A stretch of DNA of 64,000 bases from Aurantiochytrium sp. KH105 (Eukaryota > Sar > Bigyra > Thraustochytrida > Thraustochytriidae), in the NCBI GenBank assembly GCA_003116975.1, contig BGKB01000046.1, positions 310,001-374,000 on the forward strand, read 5' to 3'. Shown in pieces: positions 18,000-28,231 of this stretch (within the stretch, counting starts at the first letter, position 1; each line of letters starts with the position of its first letter). The notes beneath the pieces were generated by a model that was given only the letters and a program-made list of their open reading frames with translations, did no database searches and was not told the DNA's origin. The position numbers were made by a program, and so were the translations under genes.

Positions 18000-19814
18000 A
18001 TGTTCAAACGCGTGAACTCGCAGGCTGCCAGGGGCAGCAACGCCGATGGAGAGACCACAACGCGCGCAGCGCGCAGCGGCAGCGGCGGCGGTACAGATGG
18101 ACGTGGAGACTTCAAAGGCAGCTCTGGACCCGAGGACATTGCACCTCTGGGCATTTCGTCGTCGTCATCGTCGTCAGTGTCGGTGCCAGCGTCGTCGCCG
18201 CCGTCTTCACCCTTGACAAGCTCGCAAAATGCCTTTGCATCTTCGAGTGGAAAAGAACAGCACATCGGCGGACCAGCAGAACACGAGGAAATTGGTCTTC
18301 TCGAAAAGCTTGCTTCGCCCGTCGTGCACGATCACTCTTCCGGTGAAATCTCTCAACTGCATCTTCACCACCATGCACCTCTAAATCTCGGCGATGATCG
18401 GAGCGCTGCAACGCGAAGCTGTCGCTGCTCTCCGGTAGGTATCCGATCGTGCGCCGAGGTGTTCCGTGCCGAAGGCTTTTTGCTACGCAACGAAGACTTT
18501 CCACTCCAGGTCGAAATGTACCTCGTGTGCTCCGCCGTGACGATTCTCCTCATTCGCGTCGGTTTGTACGCCACAGGGTATCCACAACTCGGCGGCAATG
18601 GCATTCACATTGCCCATATGCTCTGGGGAGGGCTTCTCATGTTTGCATCGCAATTACTGAGCTTTGGGTTTCTCGGTCGTCGCGTGCAGCGCCTTGCAGC
18701 AATTCTGGGTGGAATTGGCTTCGGGACCTTTATTGACGAGCTCGGCAAGTTCATCACCTCGGACAATGACTACTTTTTCAAGCCGACGCCTTTCATTTTG
18801 TATATTGGATTCTGCGCGCTCTTTGTCGTGCTCAAAATTGTCGAACCCTTCTTTAGCCCTGAGCGCTTTACCACGTCAGAGAATCTGGCCAACGCCATGA
18901 ATCTCATGAGTGTACACTCGACGGCGGGCCTGTCCAAGGAGAGTAGACTTGTTCTCATTGAGCTTCTCGAGGGATGTGACGCGAATCATCCATTGGTGCA
19001 ACCTCTCCGCGAGTACGTACATCTCCCGCACTCTGCCATGGGCATTCCACCTTCTCGCGAGCACTACTATCTTCAGTTCCGCAAGTGGATCTCCGCAAAG
19101 TACGCCGCCTTTACACGCAATCGCTGGGCTACCTACGTTGTCAATGGGTTCTTCATTCTGCAATGCCTCACGCAAATGTTTGATCTACTCTACCTATTGC
19201 TTGATGGCTCATACTATCGCAATATTGACCCCAAGACGGGCAACGTTGCAACTTCAGAAGACACTGGGGGTCAGCATTCGATTCCCGACGAGACGGATTT
19301 TGCAGACCATTTGCTCGTTTCGCCAGTGATGAAGTTTTTACGTGAAATCTCAAGCGGTAAGCTCTCGGACACGCTCTTGCTCGATGAAACCGACAAGGTC
19401 ACGAAGCTCCACATTTTACAGCTCTTTGCCGTGAGCGTGTCTGCCTTTTGTGTTTTGTGCGGCGTATACTTTTTGTCTTCTTCGTGCCGGTGTCCGAATC
19501 CATTTCGTTGGCTTTGTGACCGCTGTCGTCTCTTTAGGAGATCAACCACACCCGTTACGCATTTTCGTTTCAGCGAAACATATTGGAATCGACGCAAGCG
19601 GGCTTTCATTTGGTTCCGAAGATCGATGCTCGTGCGCCTCTTTATTACAGACTCGCTTTCTCTTTATCATTCGCAGTTCATGGCTTTCGGGGACGTTATT
19701 TTCACGCTCGCCATCGTCATGGCACTTAGCTTCATGGTGGCTCAAGAAGAATCTTCGGACCGCATGCGCCGATTGTCTGCAAGCGGCTCGCTGGATCTCG
19801 TCGGAGAGCCGTAG
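18000..19814 (+). CDS. Multi-pass membrane protein resembling an uncharacterised bacterial family
   Basis: Predicted protein of 604 residues. Residues 1-165 are Ser/Gly-rich and probably cytosolic and disordered. About seven hydrophobic segments follow: near 175-195, 205-225, 232-252, 262-285, 377-398, 476-497 and 560-582. The conserved-looking blocks are YPQLGG, HIAHMLWGG (about 203-211), IGFGTFIDELGKF and TSDNDYFFKP (about 253-262). I recall the same order of blocks in uncharacterised actinobacterial-type membrane proteins, but I cannot name a family or function. A search with residues 170-290 would decide. The start at 18000 (MFKRVN...) was chosen because the extension to 17766 is Cys/Arg-rich leader-like sequence overlapping the promoter-like cluster. 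Confidence 0.75.
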   Translation: MFKRVNSQAARGSNADGETTTRAARSGSGGGTDGRGDFKGSSGPEDIAPLGISSSSSSSVSVPASSPPSSPLTSSQNAFASSSGKEQHIGGPAEHEEIGLLEKLASPVVHDHSSGEISQLHLHHHAPLNLGDDRSAATRSCRCSPVGIRSCAEVFRAEGFLLRNEDFPLQVEMYLVCSAVTILLIRVGLYATGYPQLGGNGIHIAHMLWGGLLMFASQLLSFGFLGRRVQRLAAILGGIGFGTFIDELGKFITSDNDYFFKPTPFILYIGFCALFVVLKIVEPFFSPERFTTSENLANAMNLMSVHSTAGLSKESRLVLIELLEGCDANHPLVQPLREYVHLPHSAMGIPPSREHYYLQFRKWISAKYAAFTRNRWATYVVNGFFILQCLTQMFDLLYLLLDGSYYRNIDPKTGNVATSEDTGGQHSIPDETDFADHLLVSPVMKFLREISSGKLSDTLLLDETDKVTKLHILQLFAVSVSAFCVLCGVYFLSSSCRCPNPFRWLCDRCRLFRRSTTPVTHFRFSETYWNRRKRAFIWFRRSMLVRLFITDSLSLYHSQFMAFGDVIFTLAIVMALSFMVAQEESSDRMRRLSASGSLDLVGEP

Positions 19815-20021
19815 TCTGGGTCCATATTGGAACAAGAGGACAACGAAAAGAAAGGACTTTGAAAAAAAAATGAAGAAGAAGAAAAGAAGACGACGGATTG
19901 GGACCAAGCGATGTGAGTCGTTACAAGTCCATGCTCTTGAATCGTAGCTATACCTGCATGTAGAATTTTTACATCAACTGCTTGAGAGAATTAATTTATC
20001 AAAAGGGGATTTGGACTTTGC

Positions 20022-20054
20022 CGCGTCGCGTCGCGTCGCGTCGCGTCGCGTCGC
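20022..20054. repeat. (GCGTC)n pentanucleotide repeat
   Basis: Six to seven copies of the gcgtc pentamer just downstream of the TMEM42-like stop codon. Confidence 0.9.
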
Positions 20055-20111
20055 CTCGGCTCGGATCCATTCGCACAAGTACAGACGGGCAAAGTTAGTT
20101 TTCTGGGGACA

Positions 20112-20646
20112 TCATGCCACCTTTTCCTTTGCAGCATCTTCCGCGACCACGGCTCGCTGAATGCAGGCGATGCCAACGACTGTAATGACTGCGCCGGCAA
20201 GCCATGTAGACCCGACCTGCTCTCCGAATAAGAGCTGGCCTAGAGCTGAAGATGCGAGCACATTGACTGCAGTGTTCGTCACTGTGCCAACAAGTGTTCC
20301 GGATCGCGAAAGCGCTTGCACATAGAGCGAGATCATGGCACCATTAAGACCTAGCATGGTGGCCGCAAAGGCCGCGCGAACCACCCATGTTGTTTGTATG
20401 TTTATTGCTGTTGCTGTCGAGGAATCGACGAGAGTCTTGAGCAGCGACTTGCTCACGACTTCGGCATCATCTCCGAAAGCGACCTGCTCGACTCAAAGTC
20501 ACCGCTGTCCTCGTCAGTTTTGAAGCAAAGAGCCAGAGGACTCTTTGTCGTTTCTCCTCGCCTTGCCCTATTTATCTCCCCAAACCTACCTTGCCGGCTG
20601 CTGCCGCCACCGCCGCGCACAGCCCAGAGGCAACAGCCTCGCGCAT
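20112..20646 (-). CDS. TMEM42/EamA-like small membrane protein, two exons
   Basis: Join of exon 1 (20590-20646) and exon 2 (20112-20483), giving 142 residues. Exon 1 encodes MREAVASGLCAAVAAAAGK, the first half of the opening transmembrane helix. Exon 2 continues in frame with VAFGDDAEVVSKSLL. The single-exon frame alone lacks a good ATG and has a stop just upstream, so splicing is required. The C-terminal part (NGAMISLYVQALSRSGTL, LLFGEQVGSTW and a final hydrophobic helix) matches the drug/metabolite-transporter fold as in TMEM42, whose human member is of similar length. The predicted topology is about four helices, half of a full EamA transporter, so it probably acts as a dimer. The transported substrate is unknown. 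Confidence 0.8.
20484..20589 (-). other. Intron of the TMEM42-like gene
   Basis: 106 bp, GT-AG: donor AAG|GTAGGTTTGG, acceptor GAGCAG|GTCGC, with a branch-like CTGAC about 30 nt before the acceptor. Phase 0. Inferred from protein continuity. Confidence 0.8.
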
Positions 20647-21043
20647 AATGTTTGTTCTTTTGATTGATTTGATCATCGTTGCGATGAGATTGAAAAATCC
20701 GGAAAAAGAAGAAAAGAAAAAAAAAAATGGACATCGTCAATGATCCTTTCGCTTCTGAGTCGTCAAAGAAAGCCAATAGAAGACAGGAAGACGGTAAAGA
20801 AAGCATGCTGATTGCTTGTCTTGAGAAAAAGATTCCCAGCGTATCATTTTATTTGCAAGTATCGCCTGATCCTTGCGGGTAGGTAGGTTGGTCTGGCAAA
20901 CAAAAGTCGTCGCAAATTCGCCCACGCAATACCGACCGCTTCGATCTCCTCCTGCAGAGCGAGATACGTGTCGTGCGCACCCAGTTACTCAAGAACAAAA
21001 TGTAAAAGAACAAAAGAAAATTATTGGTATTGGAAACCAAGGT
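20647..21043. other. Intergenic region, TMEM42-like to PH protein
   Basis: 397 bp, AT-rich. Holds the promoter of the TMEM42-like gene and the 3' end of the PH gene. No gene seen. Confidence 0.45.
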
Positions 21044-21790
21044 TTACACAAGGTTGGACAAGACGGCGCGGCCAAGGGGCTTCTTGCCACTTTGGAAGGC
21101 GGAGCGGTCCTTGTAGTAGTTCCAGTTCACAGCGTCGACAAAGTAGTCCTTCTTGCCAATGCGCATAATGTAGCCTTCGACATCTTCGTCGGCGCCGTCA
21201 TCAACGGCATTATCAGCATCATCGTCATCCAGTTCGTTGTCCGTGCCGTCAAGCTCGTCTGGATAGTCTTCCATTTCGCTTGCAATCATGTCGTCTTCGG
21301 CGTCCTCTTCCTCGGTAGCACTGTCGTACGATTCTGCTTTGGCTCCTTTGCGCGTGCCACGAAGGCGCCTCTCCATGGTGTCCTTGCGCGCACGATTGCC
21401 TGTGCCAAAGACGTCGCGTTTGACAAAAGCACGGAGGTCCTCGCCTTGTTTGTGTTCGCGGCCATGGGCTTTCAGCTGGTTCGACCCGCCGGCCTTGATC
21501 ACTTCCATGGCCTGAATCCAGCCCTCGGCGACTTCCTGGCTCTCGGCCTGAAGATACATGGGCTCGTGGTCGGGTCCGGTGATACAGATTCCGCCTTCTT
21601 CGCCAAGCTCACGAAGCACACTAATGCTCGTGTGCTTGGTGATCTGGATGGATCCCTTGATGGGCGAGCCCTTTTTCTCGCAGAACTGCAACTCACCATC
21701 GGTCGTAAGCATAAAGTAGCGACGTTTCCAGTTCTTACCACTCTGCATTGCCCGCTTCTTCAGGTAACCCTGAATCATGATGATCGCCAT
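21044..21790 (-). CDS. PH-domain protein with acidic central region
   Basis: Predicted protein of 248 residues. Residues about 3-95 form a pleckstrin-homology domain: it opens with IQGYLKKRAMQSGKNWKRRY, where the Lys/Arg-rich first loop is the usual phosphoinositide-binding site, and ends with the hallmark helix Trp in AEGWIQAMEVI. A basic linker and a strongly acidic Asp/Glu run (about 165-205) follow. The conserved-looking C-terminus (GYIMRIGKKDYFVDAVNWNYYKD) may be a second small module. Likely a soluble protein recruited to membranes; partner and pathway unknown. The start at 21790 (MAIIMIQGY...) places the PH domain at the N-terminus. The frame is open to 21835. Confidence 0.8.
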   Translation of the reverse strand: MAIIMIQGYLKKRAMQSGKNWKRRYFMLTTDGELQFCEKKGSPIKGSIQITKHTSISVLRELGEEGGICITGPDHEPMYLQAESQEVAEGWIQAMEVIKAGGSNQLKAHGREHKQGEDLRAFVKRDVFGTGNRARKDTMERRLRGTRKGAKAESYDSATEEEDAEDDMIASEMEDYPDELDGTDNELDDDDADNAVDDGADEDVEGYIMRIGKKDYFVDAVNWNYYKDRSAFQSGKKPLGRAVLSNLV

Positions 21791-22626
21791 GGTGCCGTTT
21801 TCGTGGTGGCGTTCGCGGTGGCACCAGCCTTGCAAAAAGCTCGTCTTTTGTCTCGTGCCTCGTTGGCGTTCGTGTCGAAAGCCTTGACCACGAACGACTG
21901 ACTTCGCGTGCTGGCGTACGTGTATGCGTGTGCAGCTCGGTCGAGCTCTCCAGCTTGCTTACCCGCGCCTGCAGAACCGCTCGCTTTGCCCTGCGCAGCT
22001 CGCTCCTGCGCGCGTGCGCCCGCGCTTCGTCCCGCTTCGTCGCTCGCTCGTGTGCAGGTTGGCGCGTGCACGTCGTCGCGCGTGCACCAGCCCAGGACGA
22101 ACGATCCGCCTGCTCCTCGGATCGACCCCGCCCGCCGTCCACGCACCGCGCGTCCGGAGCCCGCGGGCGACCGCCTCCCTCCCCGCCTGCGCGTCTGCGC
22201 GCGTACTTCGCGCGCTCGCCCGGCGGTCTCGGTCTCCGCGCACACGGACCTTCGTTTGTACTCGCTCTGCTGCTGCTCTGCTGCTACACGCCCTGGACAC
22301 GCGCGCACACCGCCTTCCTGCATGCAGAACCGCGACAGAACCCATACGGAACCCGCCACATTTTTAATTTTTTGGGTCTCTCGTTCTGACCTCACAGTCA
22401 GGCTGGGCTGGGACCTAACGACCATCGAACCGCGGCGGCAGCGAAGCAAACCCGCGTGGGGAGAAGGGCGCGGCCACGAGAGCGACGGAGGCGTGGACGC
22501 GCGCGCGGTGGGCAGCGAGGGAGCGAGGAGGGAGGGAGGGAGACGCAGGAAAACGCAGGAGACGCAGGGAGTCGTAGACCAGACGATACGGAAAGAGGCG
22601 AGGAAACGAAGGGCCTGGAACGAAGG
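21791..22626. other. Divergent GC-rich intergenic region
   Basis: 836 bp between the PH gene (-) and the next plus-strand gene. Very GC-rich, with long overlapping frames on both strands that look like composition effects. Presumably a bidirectional promoter. Confidence 0.45.
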
Positions 22627-23958
22627 ATGAGCTCCGAACGGGAAATGCTCAAGCACGTGGACGTGGCGCTGCGCGCGCTCGCGAGCGACCCGGACAAGAT
22701 GCAGAGCATCAAGCTGGGACAGCTACCGGAGATTGCTCGAAAGGCCATGCCCAAGGACGTGGAGATGAATTTGACCAAGAAACAGCTCAAAAAGCGTCTT
22801 TTGCAGATCTGCAGCGAGCTGGCGGCGGAGAGCGCAACGAGCAGCAGCGAAAGCGAGAGCGAGGCCGCGAGCGAGAACCCAGCCATGGAGGACGCCAGCG
22901 AAGATGATGAAGCAGAACATTCGCGATCAAGTTCTAAGCGCAAAAAGAGAAAGCGTGGGCGGCAAATCGTCCGTCGCTCACGCGCCGGTGGCGCGACACA
23001 CGAGCTCGCAAGAACCCCTCTTGCGAGGCTCGCACAAGACATTGGTACGCGCGAGACTCTTGCGCTTGCTGCTGCGAGTCTCAAGTTGAACTTGTCGAAA
23101 ATGAGCATCCAGTCGGTTTCTGACGCGGTACTGGATGAGGCGCTTGGCATTCTCGCCCGCATCCGCGTTACGCTAAGCCAGACCGCTCAGAAAGACGAGC
23201 AGCTCGAAGTAAATCGCACAGGATTTCTGGATCTCATGCGCTGTCGCTTTCACGAACTCATTGCGTGCACGAATGAGGATCTTACATTGCATACGATTAA
23301 TGCCTTTTCGCAACGCTTTGAGGCCACGTGGCGCCTTGACAACCTTCGAGACGTTGACGCCATCATAGCCCGCACGGAGGACAATCTCGAAGAGGTCGAA
23401 CGTGAAGTTCTTGTTCCCCTCCAGGTTGAAGAGACGACCTTGGACAGCAACGAGTGTGATCTGGCTGGACACTGGCAAGGTGTTTCGGACGAGGTTGAGC
23501 TGGGCGATGCGTTTGTGGTGAAGAAGCCTCTGCGCGCGGCGGCCCACCAAATGTGGGCTGAATCCGGTCCGACTCACGTCGCCTTTGCTGTTCGGCCAGC
23601 AAGTGCAATGGTGAGCCTCCTGCGGCGCGGTGCGCAGCCGCCTCGTGCCAGTGCCGTTTCGTGCATTGGTCTTGAGGCTGGCGCTGTATCTTTTTTCGAC
23701 AATGTTTTGCTCGCTCTCGAGCATCACAAAAAGACTTCTGTACTCACGCGAGCCAGCGGCCTGTACCTGGTCTGCTTTGACCTTGCTCTTGGCCCCCGCG
23801 AGCGGTGCGTGGACGTCAAGTCTGTGCCCCCTTCGCTTCCGACTGGGGCCAATGCTGCACGCATGTCGGTCACCTCGGCTTTGGGCCACGAGGGCAAGCG
23901 CTGGCTTATTTTTAATTCGGGCCAGGCCCGACTCCACTCCTTTGCCAAGCTCGTGTAG
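22627..23958 (+). CDS. Unrecognised protein with basic, Ser/Glu-rich N-terminal region
   Basis: Predicted protein of 443 residues; family not recognised. Residues about 1-65 are helical (LKHVDVALRALASDPDKMQ, LTKKQLKKRLLQICSEL), faintly like the DEK C-terminal or other small helical DNA-binding domains, but too weak to assign. Residues about 70-130 are Ser/Glu-rich and then basic, with KRKKRKRGR a likely nuclear localisation signal. The rest (about 140-443) looks globular, with mixed helices and then strands (HVAFAVRPASAMV, GLYLVCFDLAL, KRWLIFNSGQARLHSF). The start at 22627 (MSSERE...) was preferred to the Arg/Glu-rich extension that reaches 22456. A nuclear location is inferred only from the basic cluster. 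Confidence 0.65.
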   Translation: MSSEREMLKHVDVALRALASDPDKMQSIKLGQLPEIARKAMPKDVEMNLTKKQLKKRLLQICSELAAESATSSSESESEAASENPAMEDASEDDEAEHSRSSSKRKKRKRGRQIVRRSRAGGATHELARTPLARLAQDIGTRETLALAAASLKLNLSKMSIQSVSDAVLDEALGILARIRVTLSQTAQKDEQLEVNRTGFLDLMRCRFHELIACTNEDLTLHTINAFSQRFEATWRLDNLRDVDAIIARTEDNLEEVEREVLVPLQVEETTLDSNECDLAGHWQGVSDEVELGDAFVVKKPLRAAAHQMWAESGPTHVAFAVRPASAMVSLLRRGAQPPRASAVSCIGLEAGAVSFFDNVLLALEHHKKTSVLTRASGLYLVCFDLALGPRERCVDVKSVPPSLPTGANAARMSVTSALGHEGKRWLIFNSGQARLHSFAKLV

Positions 23959-25570
23959 ACCACTGTAGACGATAGGGGATGCATGCATGCATGCATACAC
24001 GCTTTTTTCTTTTTTGTTGCCATCTACCTCGTAGCGTCTATTCACCAAGAGTCATGTATCTTGCCCGCATAGCTTTTGCTGTTTTCTTGCTTCATGCATT
24101 CACCAACAGCAAAGAGGATGTTCTGTTGCGTGCTGAAACTAACTTGGGGGTAGGAGTAGAAGATTTAGGCCTTTGACAGGGAATTCGAAATGACTTGACC
24201 GACAATGAAGAGCCTTGGCGTCGAGACCTGGGACGATACTAGAGTCTTCGTTTGGTGAACGTAGGTCTCTAGTGCTCTTACGTTCAATAACCTTTTACAC
24301 TTTTTTCTCCAGCAATGTCTCATCAACGTGGTTGTCATGTGCTGAAAAGCGCTTTTAGGCAACTAGTCTGAAACCACTGTGTTGCGGGGAGGGGGGGGGG
24401 AGGGAGGGGAGGGTTGGATCATAGTGCAAGTCATTGAATCATGAACAGCACAAGCGACTCCTTCCAAGACGCCCATCTGACTGGCAAGCTTCGACGTCAA
24501 AGCTTGGGGCAAAGGGGTCGGTTCATCCCTGTTTTGATTTGCTGAGAGAAAAAAAGGAACTTTTCCTCCGTCTTGTTTTCGTCAAGACTTTGCCTTCCTT
24601 TCTCCTTGCTCCATCTAGAAGTATGAAACATGGACAGTAGCGTGGAGGCAAGACATTGTGTACTAAAAATCTGAATTGCATGTATCAGGAAGGGTAAAAA
24701 GGTAGAAAACAGGTGAAATGAATTATGTTGGTTTGTAAAGAGAACAGATTGGATTCTTCATGGCCATGCTGACCGGCAAGCTTCTGTGTCGAAAGTCTTG
24801 AAGATGACATCTTCAGTAGTGAAGGATGTGCGTATTAAGAATGACACTCATTGCTTTTGTACAAATGGGAGAACTTTCCGCGAGGTGGCAGAAAACTATG
24901 CAGCCTTCTTCGAAGGACTTTTTTCGCTTTTCAGTAGTCGTGCGTGTTTTCTGAAGCGTCACTTTGCCATTGCTCGAGCGTCTGTCTGTATGTGTGTGTG
25001 TTTAAATGTATGCGTTGCCTTGTTTGTGTGTGTTGCTTGCTTCACAAGAGGGGTAGCCTTGTTTACAAGCATGTGATGTGATGTATGTATTATGGAACCA
25101 GACGGTTGCGTGTCTCCATCATCTCACATGACTCGATAGGCTCTCGCTCCCAGGTCAAGCCATGTGTTTCATGTGAGAGATTGCAGACAGCTCACAGGTT
25201 GGCGCGACTGCGCGCCTCCGCAAGCACGCTATCGGACGGCATGGGAAGCTCCTGCATGGCCCTGGTCCGCGGGCGCCAAGGCCGCGGCCGGGACCTGCGC
25301 TCGCAGTCCGCGACCCGCGGCACACGCACAAGGTCGCCGGCGGTGCGCCCAACGGCATCTTCGTCGTAGCTAGTGTTGACGACGAGTCCTCTGGCGCCAC
25401 AGCAGCTGCTCCCGGTGGTGGTCATCTTGCTCTTGTGTGTCTTCTTGAGTAAGGTTTCTCGGCTTGGTTCTGCTTGGCGCGGCGAGAGATAGTTTGGTGT
25501 CTTGGTTGCGGGTTTGCCTTCCCGCGCGCTGCCGCCTCGCTAGCTTGCAAGCTTCCCGCTAGCCGGGACG

Positions 25571-25601
25571 GACGAGACGAGACGAGACGAGACGAGACGA
25601 G
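25571..25601. repeat. (GACGA)n pentanucleotide repeat
   Basis: About six copies of gacga in noncoding DNA. Confidence 0.9.
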
Positions 25602-26308
25602 CGTATACGACGCTTCTTCCCCCCAAAGCTCGGGCGGGCGGCAGGGCGGGGCAGCGCAAACTACCAAAAAAAGAAAGAAAAAGAAATGTAAAAAAAAAAA
25701 GAAAGAGGAAAAGATCGGGCGGGTCGGGGCGATTCATCCCTGTGAACAATAAATAGCAAGCAGAGCACGTCGTCGTACAAAGCAGAGCAAATGAATGAAG
25801 GAACAAACAAACGAACAGACAGACAGACAGACGGTCACAGAAAAAACTGCTCCGCCGCCCCGGGTGGAGGAAAGGCCGCGATGGCTCATTGATCGATCGA
25901 TTGATTGATCGATGAGCCGGGGCGGTGCCCTCGATCGGCTCGGCTCCGTCGACCTGGCTGCTTGCCTGCTTACTTGCCTCGAGTGGCTCGAGTCGAGCCA
26001 ACTCGTGTCGGGTCGAGCCGAGTCAAGTTGATCGAGCCGAGCCAAGCCGAGCCGAGCCGTGCCGAGCCGAGTCGGTCGGTCGGTCGATTGCTCGGTCGGT
26101 CGGTCCAGCAGGCCGGTCTCGGCCGCGAGTGGAGGCGCCTGCCTGCCTGCCTGCCTGCTTCGCCTCGCCTCGCCTTCACGGCCTTTCGGCGCGTCGTGCC
26201 CACCGGCTGCTGCCGATGCTGCTGCCGATGCTGTTGCCGATGATGATGCTGCTGGCTGCTGCTTTCCTCGCGCGCAGTCGCTCGTCGCGCGTGTGCGTGC
26301 ATCGCTCG

Positions 26309-26331
26309 CTCTCTCTCTCTCTCTCTCTCTT
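26309..26331. repeat. (CT)n dinucleotide repeat
   Basis: About eleven ct copies in noncoding DNA. Confidence 0.9.
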
Positions 26332-26728
26332 GCATTCCTTTCTTTCGTTCTATCGCGTGTCTTTTTTCCCGCTCCACAGAAGCCGTGAGAAGGCGAGGCT
26401 CCTCCCCCTTTCAACTCCATCTTGCCGGCTGTCTATCCGCCAAGCTCGAGCAGCATGTCTTGCCGAGCGAGCACGGGCGACGCACGGCGGCCGGGCTTGC
26501 AGCCAGCCGCCGCAACCCTGCGGCCGGCGCCTCCGCCACGCGTCGCTCGCCCTCTCTGGCCGCGCTGCGCCTGGCTCGCCTTTCCCCTCCGTATACTCTG
26601 TACATACAACAGAGAGAGAGAAACACGCTCTCCCGCCCTCGCGCCGCGAGGCGGGGTGGGGCAGGGCGGCTGCGCGACCAGCCGGCGCCGCCACTCGTGG
26701 CGCGGCGGCATGGCGGCCAAACATCCAG

Positions 26729-26765
26729 GCAGCCAGCCAGCCAGCCAGCAAGCAAGCAATCCAGC
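26729..26765. repeat. (CCAG)n/(CAAG)n compound microsatellite
   Basis: ccag tetramers passing into caag tetramers and back to ccag; noncoding. Confidence 0.85.
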
Positions 26766-27170
26766 CAGCCCGCGGGCCGGCGCGTGCTCGCCGAGCTCGC
26801 TCTCGGCGCGCGCTCTCGCCGAGCCCTGCCCCTGATCGGCGAGCTCGGCCTGGCTCCGCCAATTTCTTTTTCCCTTTTTAAAAATTATTTTTTTTATTTT
26901 TCGCTTTTAGCCTATGCGATGATTTTTTTGGGCGATCGCACAGCTGAGGCTCGAGATGGAAGATGCCGCCCACAGTGTAGACGTCTTCCTCCACCGGCGC
27001 GGAGCCGGCGCCTTGGGACGGCTCCGACGGCCGCCAGGCAAGCAAGCAACCGTTGCGGTAGACAGGCAGGCAGGTCCTCACGTCAACAATGCGCTGCGCC
27101 GTCGCGCGCGGGATGCCGCCGAGGAGGAAGGCCGCCGCGGCCCAGGATCCATCCAACTGCTGGCCATGCA

Positions 27171-27195
27171 CGCGCATGCATGCATGCATGCATAC
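27171..27195. repeat. (ATGC)n self-complementary microsatellite
   Basis: gcatgcatgcatgcatgcat: the unit is self-complementary, so the tract can form a hairpin. A shorter version lies at about 23979-23997. Confidence 0.9.
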
Positions 27196-28184
27196 ATGCA
27201 AGCAATAGCTGGTTGGCTGGCAGCTCTGGCTGCAACAGACCTGCGAGCGAGAGGCGAGTAGCCTGAGCCAAGTTGGGACGGACAGCGCTGACGCGGCGAC
27301 AGCGCTGACCTTTTGCCCTATAAAAGCTGTGATTTGAAGCAAGGGGGTCAACAAGGCAAATCAGCGTCCGCATGAGTGGCGACGGCAATGACTCGTTCCA
27401 ATGCTAGTAATTTGGCCAACCAACAAAACCAGCGAGACCAACGTCAGGGTGCTTATTAGTCAACCTACCACCGCGAAGATGGCCAGCAATTGGCATTGCG
27501 GTCAGGATGCCGAAATTTGTCCTCGAGCGCAGAGGTAGGGAGCAGCCGCTTGGCTCTGCAGCCATTCATGCTCAACGGCATGAAGAAACTCAAAGTCAGT
27601 GCTTGGGCCAAGAATAAAAAGCGTCCCGCACGAAACCGTCCCTTTCCTCGAACGGGCTCTCGAAGCATATAACCTTCCTTCTTACTCTCTTTAGCATTGA
27701 TTTATTCAACCAAATAAGCACACACGTTGCTACAGCCACCGACGCTGCTGCGTCGCGTCGCATCTTTCGGATCAAGAGTGTCGCCGTTCCTGAAAGGCAA
27801 CTTTCTGCACCAACCTTTGCCCGCTACGCCTTGCCGGACGGCTCACTTCATCCTCGCTAAATCGTGCTTCTGCTCTATTTAGCAAGATGACCCTTGGCTC
27901 GATCAACCACAACGAACAGCCAACCAACCTCATTTCGAGTGCGCTCTAGCACGGCGTGATCTTTGAGGGAAGGGGGGGGAGAGGAGGGGCGGAGCGGAGG
28001 GAGTGTCGCTTGGGAACCCTCACTTGTCTCTGCAATGTCTTCTTGCCAATGGTGCAGCACTGTTGCAGCTGCAGCGCTGCACCCACCATCGCCATGCCTG
28101 GGCAAAACCACCAATGCTGAGCCAGGCCCGCGGAACGCAGGACGCGCCGATCCGCAAGCATGCTAGCTAGTAAATAAGCTTGCG

Positions 28185-28231
<47 letters not shown>
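28185..28231. repeat. (GCAA)n microsatellite
   Basis: About eleven to twelve perfect tetramer copies in noncoding DNA. Confidence 0.95.

Noticed and set aside
20873..21901. 342-codon plus-strand frame opposite the PH gene
   Set aside because: The minus strand has a clear PH domain; the antisense product is composition-driven.
27310..27410. TATAAAAG followed by a short open frame
   Set aside because: The frame after the TATA-like box encodes only about eleven residues before a stop, and no downstream exon could be joined.
28185..28231. CRISPR-like repetition
   Set aside because: Pure tetranucleotide microsatellite with no spacers; CRISPR is not expected in nuclear eukaryotic DNA.
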